NCBI RefSeq assembly: GCF_900103785.1
Contig: NZ_FNHE01000017.1
Span: forward strand, 1-64,000
Length of the DNA: 64,000 bases
Source: Geodermatophilus siccatus
GTDB lineage: Bacteria; Actinomycetota; Actinomycetes; Mycobacteriales; Geodermatophilaceae
Direction: 5' to 3'
Below are positions 44,020-51,996 of the stretch, piece by piece (position 1 is the first letter of the stretch; each line of letters opens with the position of its first letter). The position numbers and the translations under genes were made by a program. The notes beneath the pieces are model-generated. The model ran no database searches and was not told the DNA's origin. It saw only the letters and a program-made list of their open reading frames with translations.

Positions 44020-44271
44020 ATGGAGGTGCGGACACGACTGGTCGCCTCGACGCCGCAGGCCGCCCCGGTCGCCGCGGCGCAGGAGTCGGCCACCACGGCG
44101 CAGGAGCAGTGCTGCGTCCCGGTGTGGCTGCCCTACGGCTGGTACCCGACCAAGGCGAAGTGCGAGGCCGAGGGCCGGCGGCTCATGCGGGAGTCCGTCG
44201 GGGTCGTCGCGTACAAGTGCTACAAGCAGGAGGACGGCGGGTGGAAGCTCTACCTGTTGGAGTCCGCATGA
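44020..44271 (+). CDS. Small 83-residue Cys-containing element protein
   Basis: It begins MEVRTRLVASTPQAAPVAAA and contains QCCVPVWLPYGWYPTKAKCE and VVAYKCYKQEDGGWKLYLLE, with Cys spaced as in a small disulfide or zinc-stabilised fold. GGAGGGGG precedes the ATG. Its stop overlaps the next ATG by four bases (ATGA). Confidence 0.65.
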   Translation: MEVRTRLVASTPQAAPVAAAQESATTAQEQCCVPVWLPYGWYPTKAKCEAEGRRLMRESVGVVAYKCYKQEDGGWKLYLLESA

Positions 44272-44531
44272 CGAGCACGACCGAAGGAGAGCGCATGGAC
44301 GGCAGCATGGCCGGAGTCACCCCGGAGCAGGCCGCGGCGATTCTGGACAGCGTGCCCGAGGACTGGCCGCTGGTTGCCGCCGGCGAGGCGCAGGTCGCCG
44401 ACGGGCGGCACGTGGTGCTCCTGGAGGTCGAGGAGGCCACCCCGGAGATCCGGGCGTGGCTGGCGCAGCAGCCGCCCGGGGCGGTGCACCTGACCGCCGT
44501 CGTGCGCGGGGCCGCCGGGGGGACCGCCTGA
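44268..44531 (+). CDS. Small 87-residue element protein
   Basis: It begins MTSTTEGERMDGSMAGVTPE; the core is SVPEDWPLVAAGEAQVADGR followed by HVVLLEVEEATPEIRAWLAQ. It is translationally coupled to the gene before it. No family is recognised. An internal ATG at 44295 is possible. Confidence 0.6.
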   Translation: MTSTTEGERMDGSMAGVTPEQAAAILDSVPEDWPLVAAGEAQVADGRHVVLLEVEEATPEIRAWLAQQPPGAVHLTAVVRGAAGGTA

Positions 44532-44593
44532 CCGGCGGCCGCTCCTCGGACCTGGCCGGGCGCTTCGGCCCCGGCTGCGACCCCGCCTGAGAG

Positions 44594-44627
44594 AAGGCCC
44601 CCCACACCAGCAGGTGTGGGGGGCCTT
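44594..44627. terminator. Bidirectional hairpin terminator
   Basis: A perfect 15-bp stem (44594-44608 with 44613-44627) with loop AGCA is followed on the plus strand by TTTCC. It lies between converging genes. Confidence 0.85.
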
Positions 44628-44663
44628 TCCTCATGCCCGGGGCTTACCGGGCGGGGGTGACGG

Positions 44664-45428
44664 TCAGTTCCCGGCGTTGGCCTCCCTCTCGGCCTCGTTG
44701 ATCGCCTCGTCCTGCTCGGGGCTGCACCCGTAGCCGATGCACTCGTCGGCCGGCCGCGGAGGCGGGGCGTCGGTCAGCAGCGTCTGGACGTCGGTGAACG
44801 TCCACGGCGTCATCGGCCCGTTCCACACCGGGGTCACCTGGAACGCCAGCGTGCCCAGCTCGGCACCAGGCAGGTAGGCGCTGAAGATCTTGTCGGCGCT
44901 GGTGCCGGGCCGCAGCTGCAGGGGCAGGTCGTTGTCCCCGTCGTACATATAGCCGCTGGCCGGGTACCGGTTGGCCCCGTACAGCAGGTCGCCGTCCGGG
45001 CCGCCCTCCATGATGACGTTCGGGTCGCCGCCCCAGTCAAAGGCGGCGGTGCCGTTGTTCGTGAAGCGCACCGTCACCAGGGCGTGGGTGTCGTTGTACG
45101 GGTTGTCGTACTCGGGGTCCGCCTCGGTGGTCACGGACACCACCTGCGCGGCGATCCCGTTGTCCCACTGGTGGGGCTCGCTGACCGGCCCCTCGGGGGA
45201 GCAGAACTCGGTCCACTCGGCCTGGGTGAGCGCCACGTCCGGGTTCTCGCAGTCGGCGGCGCTCACGCCCTCGCGGATCTCCTCCGGGCTCGTGGGCTCG
45301 GGCAGCCCGGCAGCCTCGGTGGCCTCGGGCTCGGCCTGGTCGCCGTCGCCGCCGTCGTCGCCGCCGCAGCCGGCCAGCAGCCCGGCGGTCACCAGCGCCA
45401 CGGCCAGGCCTCGCATCCTCGTACGCAT
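44664..45428 (-). CDS. DUF4352-like Ig-fold lipoprotein
   Basis: This 254-residue protein has a lipobox LAGC after MRTRMRGLAVALVTAGLLAG, then an acidic linker and an Ig-like telokin/DUF4352 domain (about 90-215: VVSVTTEADPEYDNPYNDTH, ALVTVRFTNNGTAAFDWGGD). The tail has a CIGYGCSPEQDEAINEAERE motif. It is the last gene inside the right tRNA fragment and may be element cargo displayed on the cell surface. A -10-like TAGACA lies about 23 bases upstream. Confidence 0.8.
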   Translation of the reverse strand: MRTRMRGLAVALVTAGLLAGCGGDDGGDGDQAEPEATEAAGLPEPTSPEEIREGVSAADCENPDVALTQAEWTEFCSPEGPVSEPHQWDNGIAAQVVSVTTEADPEYDNPYNDTHALVTVRFTNNGTAAFDWGGDPNVIMEGGPDGDLLYGANRYPASGYMYDGDNDLPLQLRPGTSADKIFSAYLPGAELGTLAFQVTPVWNGPMTPWTFTDVQTLLTDAPPPRPADECIGYGCSPEQDEAINEAEREANAGN

Positions 45429-45450
45429 CTCGCGTCCCCCAACGTCGAAG

Positions 45451-45467
45451 GTGTCTAGTCCTGGACA
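45451..45467 (-). promoter_or_regulatory. Element promoter-like repeat, partial copy d
   Basis: The minus strand reads GTCCAGGACTAGACACC, related to the GTCCAGAAGTAGACCC part of copy b. TAGACA may serve as the -10 of the lipoprotein gene. Confidence 0.4.
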
Positions 45468-45616
45468 CGGTAACGGGGTGGTCCGTCCGGACCGCCCGTC
45501 CGAACACGATCCGAACACCGGATAGAACTTCCTGGACCGTGGTGGACGGAGTTGAACACGTGGCGAACCACCAGCCAGCACTGACCAAAAGGCCCAGGCA
45601 GATGCGGAAGCGTCGG

Positions 45617-45659
45617 GGGATTATGAGTCCCATGCTCTGACCGGCTGAGCTACCGCCCC
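45617..45659 (-). repeat. 5' half of tRNA-Met (right att-like site)
   Basis: This matches 37421-37463 of the intact tRNA at 42 of 43 positions, from the acceptor 5' strand GGGGCGG through the D arm and anticodon. Identity stops at the anticodon 3' stem. It complements the 3' half at 34661, as expected of an integration event that split a tRNA. Confidence 0.85.
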
Positions 45660-45692
45660 GCGGTGTCCAGCCTGCCAGATGCGCGGGCCGTC

Positions 45693-46793
45693 TCAGGACG
45701 CGGTGGTGATGGCGTCGATCGCCGTCCGCGCCTCCGCCCGCAACGTGTCGGAGATCGGCGCGGAGCCGGCCACCTCGGCAGCCGCGTCCTGGCCCTCCTC
45801 GCTGGTCACGTACGTCATGAAGTCCGCGACCAGGTCGGCGGTCAGCTGGTCCGCGTACGCGATGCAGCCCAGGTGGTAGCTGACCAGGACGATCGGGTAG
45901 CTGCCGGACTCGGCCGTCGTCCGCTCGAGCTCCAGGGCGAAGTCGTACGGACCGCGGCCGGGCAGCGGTTCGGACCCCTCCACGACGGCGGCCGCGGCCT
46001 CGGGCGTCGGCGCGACGAACTCGCCGCCGACGCCGATGCGGGCCACGCCCAGGTCGCCGGCCTGGGAGAGGTCGGCGTAGCCGATGGTCCCCTGCCCGCC
46101 GGCGACGGCGGCGACCACGCCGGAGTTGCCCTGGGCCGACTCGCCGCCCTCCACGGGCCACTCGCCGTCGGGCTCGAACGCCCAGGCCCCGGGTGCCGCG
46201 GCGGCCAGGTACTCGGTGAAGTTCTCCGTCGTCCCGGACTCGTCGGAGCGGTTCACGGGGGTGATCGGCAGAGGAGGCAGCGCGACGCCGGGGTTGTCCG
46301 CAGCGATCGCCGGGTCGTCCCAGCGGGTGATCTGCCGGGCGAAGACCCCGGCCAGGACCTCGGGGGAGAGGGCCAGCTCCGCCACCGCCGGGAGGTTGTA
46401 GACCACAGCGATCGGCGAGATGTAGTTCGGCAGCTCGAACACCTCGCCGCCGCAGCGCTCCCGTGCCGCGACGAGCTCCTCCTCGTCGAGCGGCGCGTCC
46501 GAGCCGGCGAAGTCGATGCCTCCGGCGACGAACTGCTCCCGGCCACCTCCGGAGCCGACCGGGTCGTAGTCCACGGTGACGCCCGGCTGGACGGCCGAGT
46601 ACCCGGCCGTCCAGCCCTGCATCGCCGCCTGCTGGCTGCTCGCCCCGGCGCCCACGAGGGAGCCGCTGAGGTCACCGGCGGCTCCCGCGCCCTGGCCGCG
46701 CTCGTTGGGGGGCACGTACTGCGACAGCGCCACCGCTGCCCCGGCCACCGCGGCGACCCCGACGGCAGCGGCGACCTTCCTCCGGGCCGACAC
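45693..46793 (-). CDS. pstS: Phosphate ABC transporter substrate-binding protein PstS
   Basis: This 366-residue PBP-like protein has the phosphate-contact segments GAGASSQQAAMQGW, DPVGSGGGREQF and NRSDESGTTENFTEYL. The N-terminus (VSARRKVAAAVGVAAVAGAA) is a signal or anchor segment, but no lipobox cysteine is present, unlike most PstS lipoproteins. AGGAGG lies six bases before the GTG at 46793. No pstC, pstA or pstB follows; the right tRNA half begins 34 bases after its stop. Confidence 0.9.
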   Translation of the reverse strand: MSARRKVAAAVGVAAVAGAAVALSQYVPPNERGQGAGAAGDLSGSLVGAGASSQQAAMQGWTAGYSAVQPGVTVDYDPVGSGGGREQFVAGGIDFAGSDAPLDEEELVAARERCGGEVFELPNYISPIAVVYNLPAVAELALSPEVLAGVFARQITRWDDPAIAADNPGVALPPLPITPVNRSDESGTTENFTEYLAAAAPGAWAFEPDGEWPVEGGESAQGNSGVVAAVAGGQGTIGYADLSQAGDLGVARIGVGGEFVAPTPEAAAAVVEGSEPLPGRGPYDFALELERTTAESGSYPIVLVSYHLGCIAYADQLTADLVADFMTYVTSEEGQDAAAEVAGSAPISDTLRAEARTAIDAITTAS

Positions 46794-47247
46794 CCGCGTC
46801 CTCCTGCCATCCGGCCCCGCACCGCGCGCCGGGCGTCCGGACACGACCCTAGGCGGCGTTCCTGTCCCCGACTGATCGGCACCCGGAGGCGCCACTACAC
46901 GGGTTGCGCACCCGGCGGCGAGGGCTGTGGACCATGCCGGGGCGACGTCCACAGCCCCCCGATCGGGTGGCCCCGTGGTCGAGATCACACTGAAAGCGGG
47001 GTGTGGGAGCCGGTCGAGCCGGGAATCCGCGGGATTCCGGCGTTCGTGCTGGTCGCCTCGCGCGTCACGCCTGCATCACCGGTCACCGATCCGCGGTTGC
47101 GCGCTGACGCCGCGTAGTGGAGACGGTGCTCCAGCGGCAAGCCGGCGCCCCGGCTCCGTTACCCGATCGTGACCCGAGGCCCGGATCCGTGTAGGTTCCC
47201 CGACGGCCCTGCCGGGCTCAGCTCCTCGGGAACCGAGGGCCTCGGCA
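46794..47247. other. Divergent intergenic region before pstS and the riboswitch
   Basis: No gene is seen. It contains a PHO-box-like repeat: GTCACG at 47064 and ATCACC at 47075 (11-base spacing), plus GTCACC at 47082. This is apt for phosphate control of pstS, although 270 bases from its start. Confidence 0.45.
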
Positions 47248-47400
47248 CGGCCCCGCCGAACCGCCGACGTCCCGATCCGGGGCCGAGGTGGACCGGGGAC
47301 CCACCGAACACCTGGGGTGAGTCCTGCCTGCGCAGGTGCTGCGCAGGCAGGTAGGGCGCCGTCCGGCCCGAACCCGTCAGCTAACTCGGTAGGCGGTAGC
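47248..47400 (+). ncRNA. Cyclic-di-AMP riboswitch (ydaO-yuaA type)
   Basis: The leader contains CCGCCGAACC at its 5' side, CCTGGGGTGAGTCC in the middle, and the hallmark 3' block CCGAACCCGTCAGCTAACTC then GGTAGGCGG, whose end pairs with the 5' CCGCC. This is the conserved pattern of the actinobacterial ydaO/kimA riboswitch that senses c-di-AMP and usually controls cell-wall hydrolase or Rpf genes. It ends about 20 bases before the M23 peptidase start. Confidence 0.9.
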
Positions 47401-47421
47401 GAGGATGGGAGAACCGTCGCC

Positions 47422-48642
47422 TTGGCGACCCTGCACCGCCTGAACGCCGTGGTCCGCTGCGCCACCTCATCCCGGAGTCGCTCGCGTGGTCCGCGTCGAG
47501 CCGTCCTCGTCGCCACCGCGGTGGCCGGGCTCCTGGCCGGCACGCCCGTCGTCGCCGGGGCCGCACCCGCCCCCGCCGCCTCGGAGCAGGCCTCGCTCGA
47601 GGAGCAGGTCGCCGCCCTCGAGGCGCAGGTCAAGGCCGCGGAGGAGCAGCTCCAGCGGATGACCATCGAGGCCGAGGCCGCCGCGGACGCCGCGCTCGTC
47701 GCCCGCGCCCAGCTGGCCCAGGGCCAGGCCGAGGCCGAGCGGACCGCCGCCGAGCTGGCCGCCGCCCAGGCCGACGTCGCCGGGGCCGAGGAGGACATCG
47801 CCCAGCTGGGCCGCGAGGCCTACATGGGCGCCGAGGAGCGCTACGGCGACCTCGAGCTCATCCTCGACGCGCAGAGCCCGACCGAGTTGTTGCAGCAGGC
47901 CGCCACCATGGAGCAGCTCGGCGACCACCGTGCCGACCGGCTGCAGGAGTTCCTCACCGTCCAGGCGCGGGTCGAGGAGGCCGACCGCGCCGCCCGGGCC
48001 GCCGTCGCGCAGCTCGGCGAGCTCGCCCGCAAGGCCGACGAGGCCGAGCGCGCGGCGAACGAGCACCTCGCCCGGGCCCAGGCCGACTACGACGCCCGCG
48101 CAGCGGAGAAGGCCCGCCTCGACGAGGAGCTCCGCCTGGCCGGCGAGCGGCTGCTCGCCGCGCAGGGCGCTGCCGACGCCGCGGCCGCGTGGAGCGCTCG
48201 CCAGGCCCAGCAGCAGCAGACGCTGGCCAGCGCCTCGGGCACGTCCGGCATGCCGACCGCCGGCCGGGTGACGTCCTGCTACGGCCCGCGCTGGGGGACC
48301 ATGCACCAGGGCGTGGACATCGCCGCCCCCATCGGCACCCCGATCTACGTGCCCGAGGACGGCGTCGTCCTGCAGGCCGGCGCGGCCAGCGGCTTCGGCC
48401 AGGCCGTGTACGTGCAGCACGGCGACGGGCAGATCACCCTCTACGGGCACGTGAACCAGTTCTACGTCGGCGCCGGTCAGGTCGTGCAGGCCGGGGACCA
48501 CATCGCCGACGTCGGCAACAAGGGCCAGTCCACCGGGCCGCACCTGCACTTCGAGGTGCACCAGGGCGGGCTCTACGCCAGCCGGGTCAACCCGATGCCG
48601 TGGCTCCAGTCGCACGGCATCGCGCTGGGCGGCGCCTGCTGA
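47422..48642 (+). CDS. Secreted M23 peptidoglycan endopeptidase with coiled coil
   Basis: This 406-residue protein has a signal peptide (RRAVLVATAVAGLLAGTPVV, cleavage near GAAPA). A long coiled coil (about 50-275) of the RipA/EnvC kind follows, then a LytM/M23 domain with HQGVDIAAP (first His and Asp ligands) and HLHFEV (His ligand and general base). It cleaves peptide cross-links. The TTG at 47422 follows GGGAG just after the riboswitch; a later GTG is less likely. Confidence 0.9.
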   Translation: MATLHRLNAVVRCATSSRSRSRGPRRAVLVATAVAGLLAGTPVVAGAAPAPAASEQASLEEQVAALEAQVKAAEEQLQRMTIEAEAAADAALVARAQLAQGQAEAERTAAELAAAQADVAGAEEDIAQLGREAYMGAEERYGDLELILDAQSPTELLQQAATMEQLGDHRADRLQEFLTVQARVEEADRAARAAVAQLGELARKADEAERAANEHLARAQADYDARAAEKARLDEELRLAGERLLAAQGAADAAAAWSARQAQQQQTLASASGTSGMPTAGRVTSCYGPRWGTMHQGVDIAAPIGTPIYVPEDGVVLQAGAASGFGQAVYVQHGDGQITLYGHVNQFYVGAGQVVQAGDHIADVGNKGQSTGPHLHFEVHQGGLYASRVNPMPWLQSHGIALGGAC

Positions 48643-48745
48643 GGGGGGACCCCGTCCTCCACACCGTGGGAGAACCCGGTCCTCCCCACCCCTCGGAGAA
48701 GGACCCCGTCCTCCTCGCTCGCACGCTCGGGACGAGCCCATGGAC
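48643..48745 (+). repeat. Stop-proximal repeat, variant copy G
   Basis: Directly after the M23 stop, GGACCCCGTCCTCC occurs twice, the second time followed by TCGCTCGCACGCTCGGGACG. This is related to the head and loop of the palindrome family seen at 54.8 and 61.3 kb, here on the plus strand in the same orientation relative to its gene. Confidence 0.5.
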
Positions 48746-48815
48746 GGGGCCGACCCCCGGGCGGCACCGGCGGCGAGCCCCTGGACGGGGCCTGGTGTGG
48801 GCCCGGGGGGCTCTC

Positions 48816-49715
48816 TCAGCGGCGTCCGCGCAGCCGGCCGACGAGGCCGCCCACGCCGCCGAGAGTCTGCGCCGCCAGCGCCAGGATCGGGCCGCCGGGG
48901 ATGCCCGGCGCCGACTGCACGATCGGCGCCAGGGCCAGCAGGCCGCCCAGCTCGTGCACCCGCAGCCGTCGCCGGGCCAGCGCCGCCACCGGGTTGACCC
49001 GGCCCGAGGCTGCCTCCAGGAGCAGGTCCGCCGGCGCCTCCACCGCGGTGCCGCGGACGTCGCCGGCGGGGGTCGGGCGCACCGTCCAGCCGGAGCCGTC
49101 GGCGGCGAAGGCCCAGCCGCCCTCCGGCGTCGCCAGCGTCGCGCCGCCGCGGACCCCCTCGCGGGCCGCCAGCGCGCCGGTCACGTCGGCCAGCGCGGCC
49201 AGCCCGGACTGCAGGACCGTGGGCGGCGGAGGGGCTGCGCCGCAGGGCACCAGGTCCAGGCCGTGCACCGCGAGCTCGTAGGCCTGCCCGAGGACGACGC
49301 TGAGCAGCGGCAGCCGGCCGACGACGGCCACCGCCGGTGCGGTGTCGAGCTCCGCCGGCTCCTCGGCGAGGTACCGGGCGGTGGCCTCCCGGTTGCGGCG
49401 CAGCGCGGCCAGCACCTCCTCCCGGGAGGCGTCCCGGTGGGCGGCGGTCACCCGCGCGTTCGTGGCGTCGACGTCCGGCGGCGTCCCCACCCCGCCGGCC
49501 CGCGCCGAGACGATGAGGTCGGGCAGCGCGGCGTGGTCGTCCCACAGGCCCAGGTGCACGCACACCTCGTGTGCGCGCCAGCCGGGCAGCCGGGTCGGCC
49601 GCCCGAGGTCGACCTCCGCCGCCTGCTCGAGGAAGGCGTCCCACGCGCCGAGCACCATCGGCCCGACGGTGTCGCGGCCGGCGTCGGCCATGCCCCGGTG
49701 CTGGGTCGGCTGCAT
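48816..49715 (-). CDS. Mycothiol-dependent maleylpyruvate isomerase-like protein
   Basis: This 299-residue protein has the N-terminal DinB-like metal-binding helix bundle (LPGWRAHEVCVHLGLWDDHA) of the MDMPI family, a middle SCP2-like part and a C-terminal extension. AGGAGG lies six bases before the ATG at 49715. Family members use mycothiol for isomerisation or conjugation; the substrate is not known. Confidence 0.8.
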   Translation of the reverse strand: MQPTQHRGMADAGRDTVGPMVLGAWDAFLEQAAEVDLGRPTRLPGWRAHEVCVHLGLWDDHAALPDLIVSARAGGVGTPPDVDATNARVTAAHRDASREEVLAALRRNREATARYLAEEPAELDTAPAVAVVGRLPLLSVVLGQAYELAVHGLDLVPCGAAPPPPTVLQSGLAALADVTGALAAREGVRGGATLATPEGGWAFAADGSGWTVRPTPAGDVRGTAVEAPADLLLEAASGRVNPVAALARRRLRVHELGGLLALAPIVQSAPGIPGGPILALAAQTLGGVGGLVGRLRGRR

Positions 49716-49837
49716 GGCCGCCTCCTACCCCGGGGGGACGGCGGCAGGCGTGGCGTGGGTCTCGCCGCCGTCCGGTGAGCCACCCTCCGGGGGTGAGGTC
49801 GGTCAAGGGGCAGCCACCCCGCGTCGATGCTGGGGCC

Positions 49838-50992
49838 ATGGACGACAGGCCGGTCCCGGACCGCCGCTCTCCCCGTGGGAGCGGGGGGCGCGGTCGCCGG
49901 GCCGTGCTGCGTGCCGCGCTCTACCGGCAGCTGGCTGCCGACGACGACCGCGCCGCCTACTGGGTGCGTCATGTGCGCCTGGGCGTCTGGCTCACCGAGG
50001 TCAGCGCCCTGGCGGTGATCGGCTACGCGCTCCTGACCCCGGGCACCGCCACGCGCACCGCCGTCCTCCTGGCGCTCGCGGGCACCGCGGTCCTGGCGGC
50101 GCCGCTGCTGCTGGTGCTCCCGGTGGCCGCGATGGTCCGCGACCGCCGCGGCAGCCTGCTGTTCTACGGCTGGAGCCTCGCGGTCACCGGGCTGGTCACT
50201 GCCGGCACCCAGGTGGACGGCGGGGCGGGCAGCCCGCTGTACGCGCTGCTGTTCATCACCCTCGGCTTCCTGGCGGTGGCCTACCCGCCATGGGGCGTCG
50301 TCGCCGTGGGCGCCGTGATGACCGGGGCCTACCTGGTCTGCGTGGCCGGCGGTGACCTGGACTCCTCGGGGTCCTTCATCGCGGTCGTCATGGCCGCCTA
50401 CACGGTGCTCTGCGCGATGGCCTCGGCCAACCAGTGGGAGTCCTACGAGCGGCAGCAGCTGCTGCTGCGCACGTCCGCCGTGCTGGCGGCCACCGATGCG
50501 CTGACCGGCTGCCTCAACCGTCGCGCGTTCCTCGACCGGCTCGACCGTGTCGCGGCCGGCGCCGAGGAGGGGTGGGTGGTCTGCCTGGTCGACCTGGACG
50601 GCTTCAAGGGCGTCAACGACCGCAGCGGCCACGCCGCCGGGGACGCCGTCCTGCGGGCGGTCACGGCCGCACTGAGCGGCGTGGTGCGGGGGAGCGACAC
50701 GGTGGCCCGGCTCGGCGGCGACGAGTTCGCCGTCCTCGCGGAGGTGGACCCCGGCGGGAGTCAGGCCCTGGCCGCCCGGCTGCGGGACGCCGTGGCCCGG
50801 ATCGGTGCCGGCACCGGCGTCAGCGCGAGCGTCGGCGTCACCGACGTCCGGCCCGGCGACGAGGGGCACGAGGTCCTCGGCCGCGCCGACCAGGCCATGT
50901 ACCGGGCCAAGGGCGCCGGCGGCAACCGGGTCACCGCGTTCGTCTCTGAACCGACGCAGGTCCTGCCCGCGGATCGCAGCTACCGAGCGTGA
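49838..50992 (+). CDS. Membrane diguanylate cyclase (GGDEF)
   Basis: This 384-residue protein has about six membrane helices (50-205) and a short coiled signalling helix. The GGDEF domain has TDALTGCLNRRAFLDRL, the active-site RLGGDEFAVL, and an I-site RGSD five residues upstream, so product inhibition by c-di-GMP is expected. It would make c-di-GMP from two GTP. The start is the ATG at 49838. No EAL domain is present. Confidence 0.92.
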   Translation: MDDRPVPDRRSPRGSGGRGRRAVLRAALYRQLAADDDRAAYWVRHVRLGVWLTEVSALAVIGYALLTPGTATRTAVLLALAGTAVLAAPLLLVLPVAAMVRDRRGSLLFYGWSLAVTGLVTAGTQVDGGAGSPLYALLFITLGFLAVAYPPWGVVAVGAVMTGAYLVCVAGGDLDSSGSFIAVVMAAYTVLCAMASANQWESYERQQLLLRTSAVLAATDALTGCLNRRAFLDRLDRVAAGAEEGWVVCLVDLDGFKGVNDRSGHAAGDAVLRAVTAALSGVVRGSDTVARLGGDEFAVLAEVDPGGSQALAARLRDAVARIGAGTGVSASVGVTDVRPGDEGHEVLGRADQAMYRAKGAGGNRVTAFVSEPTQVLPADRSYRA

Positions 50993-51313
50993 GCGGATTC
51001 CGGCGCGTTCCCGTTCGTACCGTGACCTCCTGTGGACCCGCGGGGGAGATCCTGTGGACGGCGTGTGGGGTGTCGGTGGATCGGGGATTCCCGGCCGCAA
51101 CTCGCCAGTACGCCACTGACCAGCACGTAGGCGCTGAGCGCAGAACCGTCCCGTCACACCGGACGCAACTGTCCCGTCCGCACTGGCGCGATCGGGTGAC
51201 CATCGTGCACACTGTCACCAGGACCCCGGGTCCGAGATCGTCGAACACAGCCTGTCACCGAATCGATCGTCCGTTGGGGAAGACGAGACCGATCGAGTCG
51301 ATGGAGGTGCCCC

Positions 51314-51814
51314 GTGCAGCGACGGTCTACCCAGGGTGTCGTCTTCGTGCACGCGTGCCCGAAGGCGCTCTGCCAGCACGTCGAGTGGGCGCTCGAGCGC
51401 GTCATCGGCGCGCCGGTCTCCCTGTCGTGGGCCGACCAGCCCGCGGCGCACGGTGCCTACCGTGCCGAGGTCGCCTGGACCGGGGCTCCCGGTACGGGCG
51501 CCAAGCTGGTCGCTGCGCTCCGCGCGTGGCCGATGCTGCGCTTCGAGGTCACCGAGGAGGCCAGCTACGGCAACGACGGTGAGCGCATGTCGTACGTGCC
51601 CGGCCACGGCGTCTTCCGCGCACCCACGAGCGCCAACGGCGACCTCGTCGTCAGCGAGCAGCAGCTGCGCAACCTCGCGGCCAACGCCACGTCCATCGAG
51701 GCGTTCCGGCACGGCGTCGACGAACTGCTCGGCGCCGCCTGGGACGCCGACCTCGAGGTCTACCGGCACGCCGGCGACGGCAGCCCGGTCACCTGGCTGC
51801 ACCAGGTGGTCTAG
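51314..51814 (+). CDS. DUF3145 family protein
   Basis: This 166-residue protein begins MQRRSTQGVVFVHACPKALC and contains HVEWALERVIGAPVSLSWAD, matching the DUF3145 family restricted to actinobacteria and almost always found beside the fatty-acid synthase genes. GGAGG lies six bases before the GTG at 51314. Function is unknown; a link to lipid metabolism is suggested only by conserved position. Confidence 0.88.
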   Translation: MQRRSTQGVVFVHACPKALCQHVEWALERVIGAPVSLSWADQPAAHGAYRAEVAWTGAPGTGAKLVAALRAWPMLRFEVTEEASYGNDGERMSYVPGHGVFRAPTSANGDLVVSEQQLRNLAANATSIEAFRHGVDELLGAAWDADLEVYRHAGDGSPVTWLHQVV

Positions 51815-51996
51815 GCCCCGCCGCAGGGGTCCTGCATCACGAACCGGCCACGACGGGGCGGCGCCCCCGCACCTCTCGTCGTAGGCTCAGACCGGTCGTC
51901 CGGACGTCGTCGGGGAAGCGGCGTCCGGACGACCAGCACCCGCTCCACCGCCGGGCCCGGCACCTCCGCGGAGGTGCCGGGCCCGGTCGCGTGCGC

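Larger units (their letters stand above)
34661..45659. mobile_element. Putative integrated element between two halves of a tRNA-Met gene
   Basis: A 3' tRNA half on the left (34661-34698) and a 5' half on the right (45617-45659) share the core GGGATTATGAGT and together would rebuild one tRNA-Met. An intact tRNA-Met lies inside at 37390-37463. Content is phage-like: two HNH nuclease genes, small proteins with tight spacing, and a LysM/NlpC endolysin remnant. No integrase, excisionase or replication gene is recognised. Two tandem elements sharing the middle tRNA are an alternative to a single element. Confidence 0.6.
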
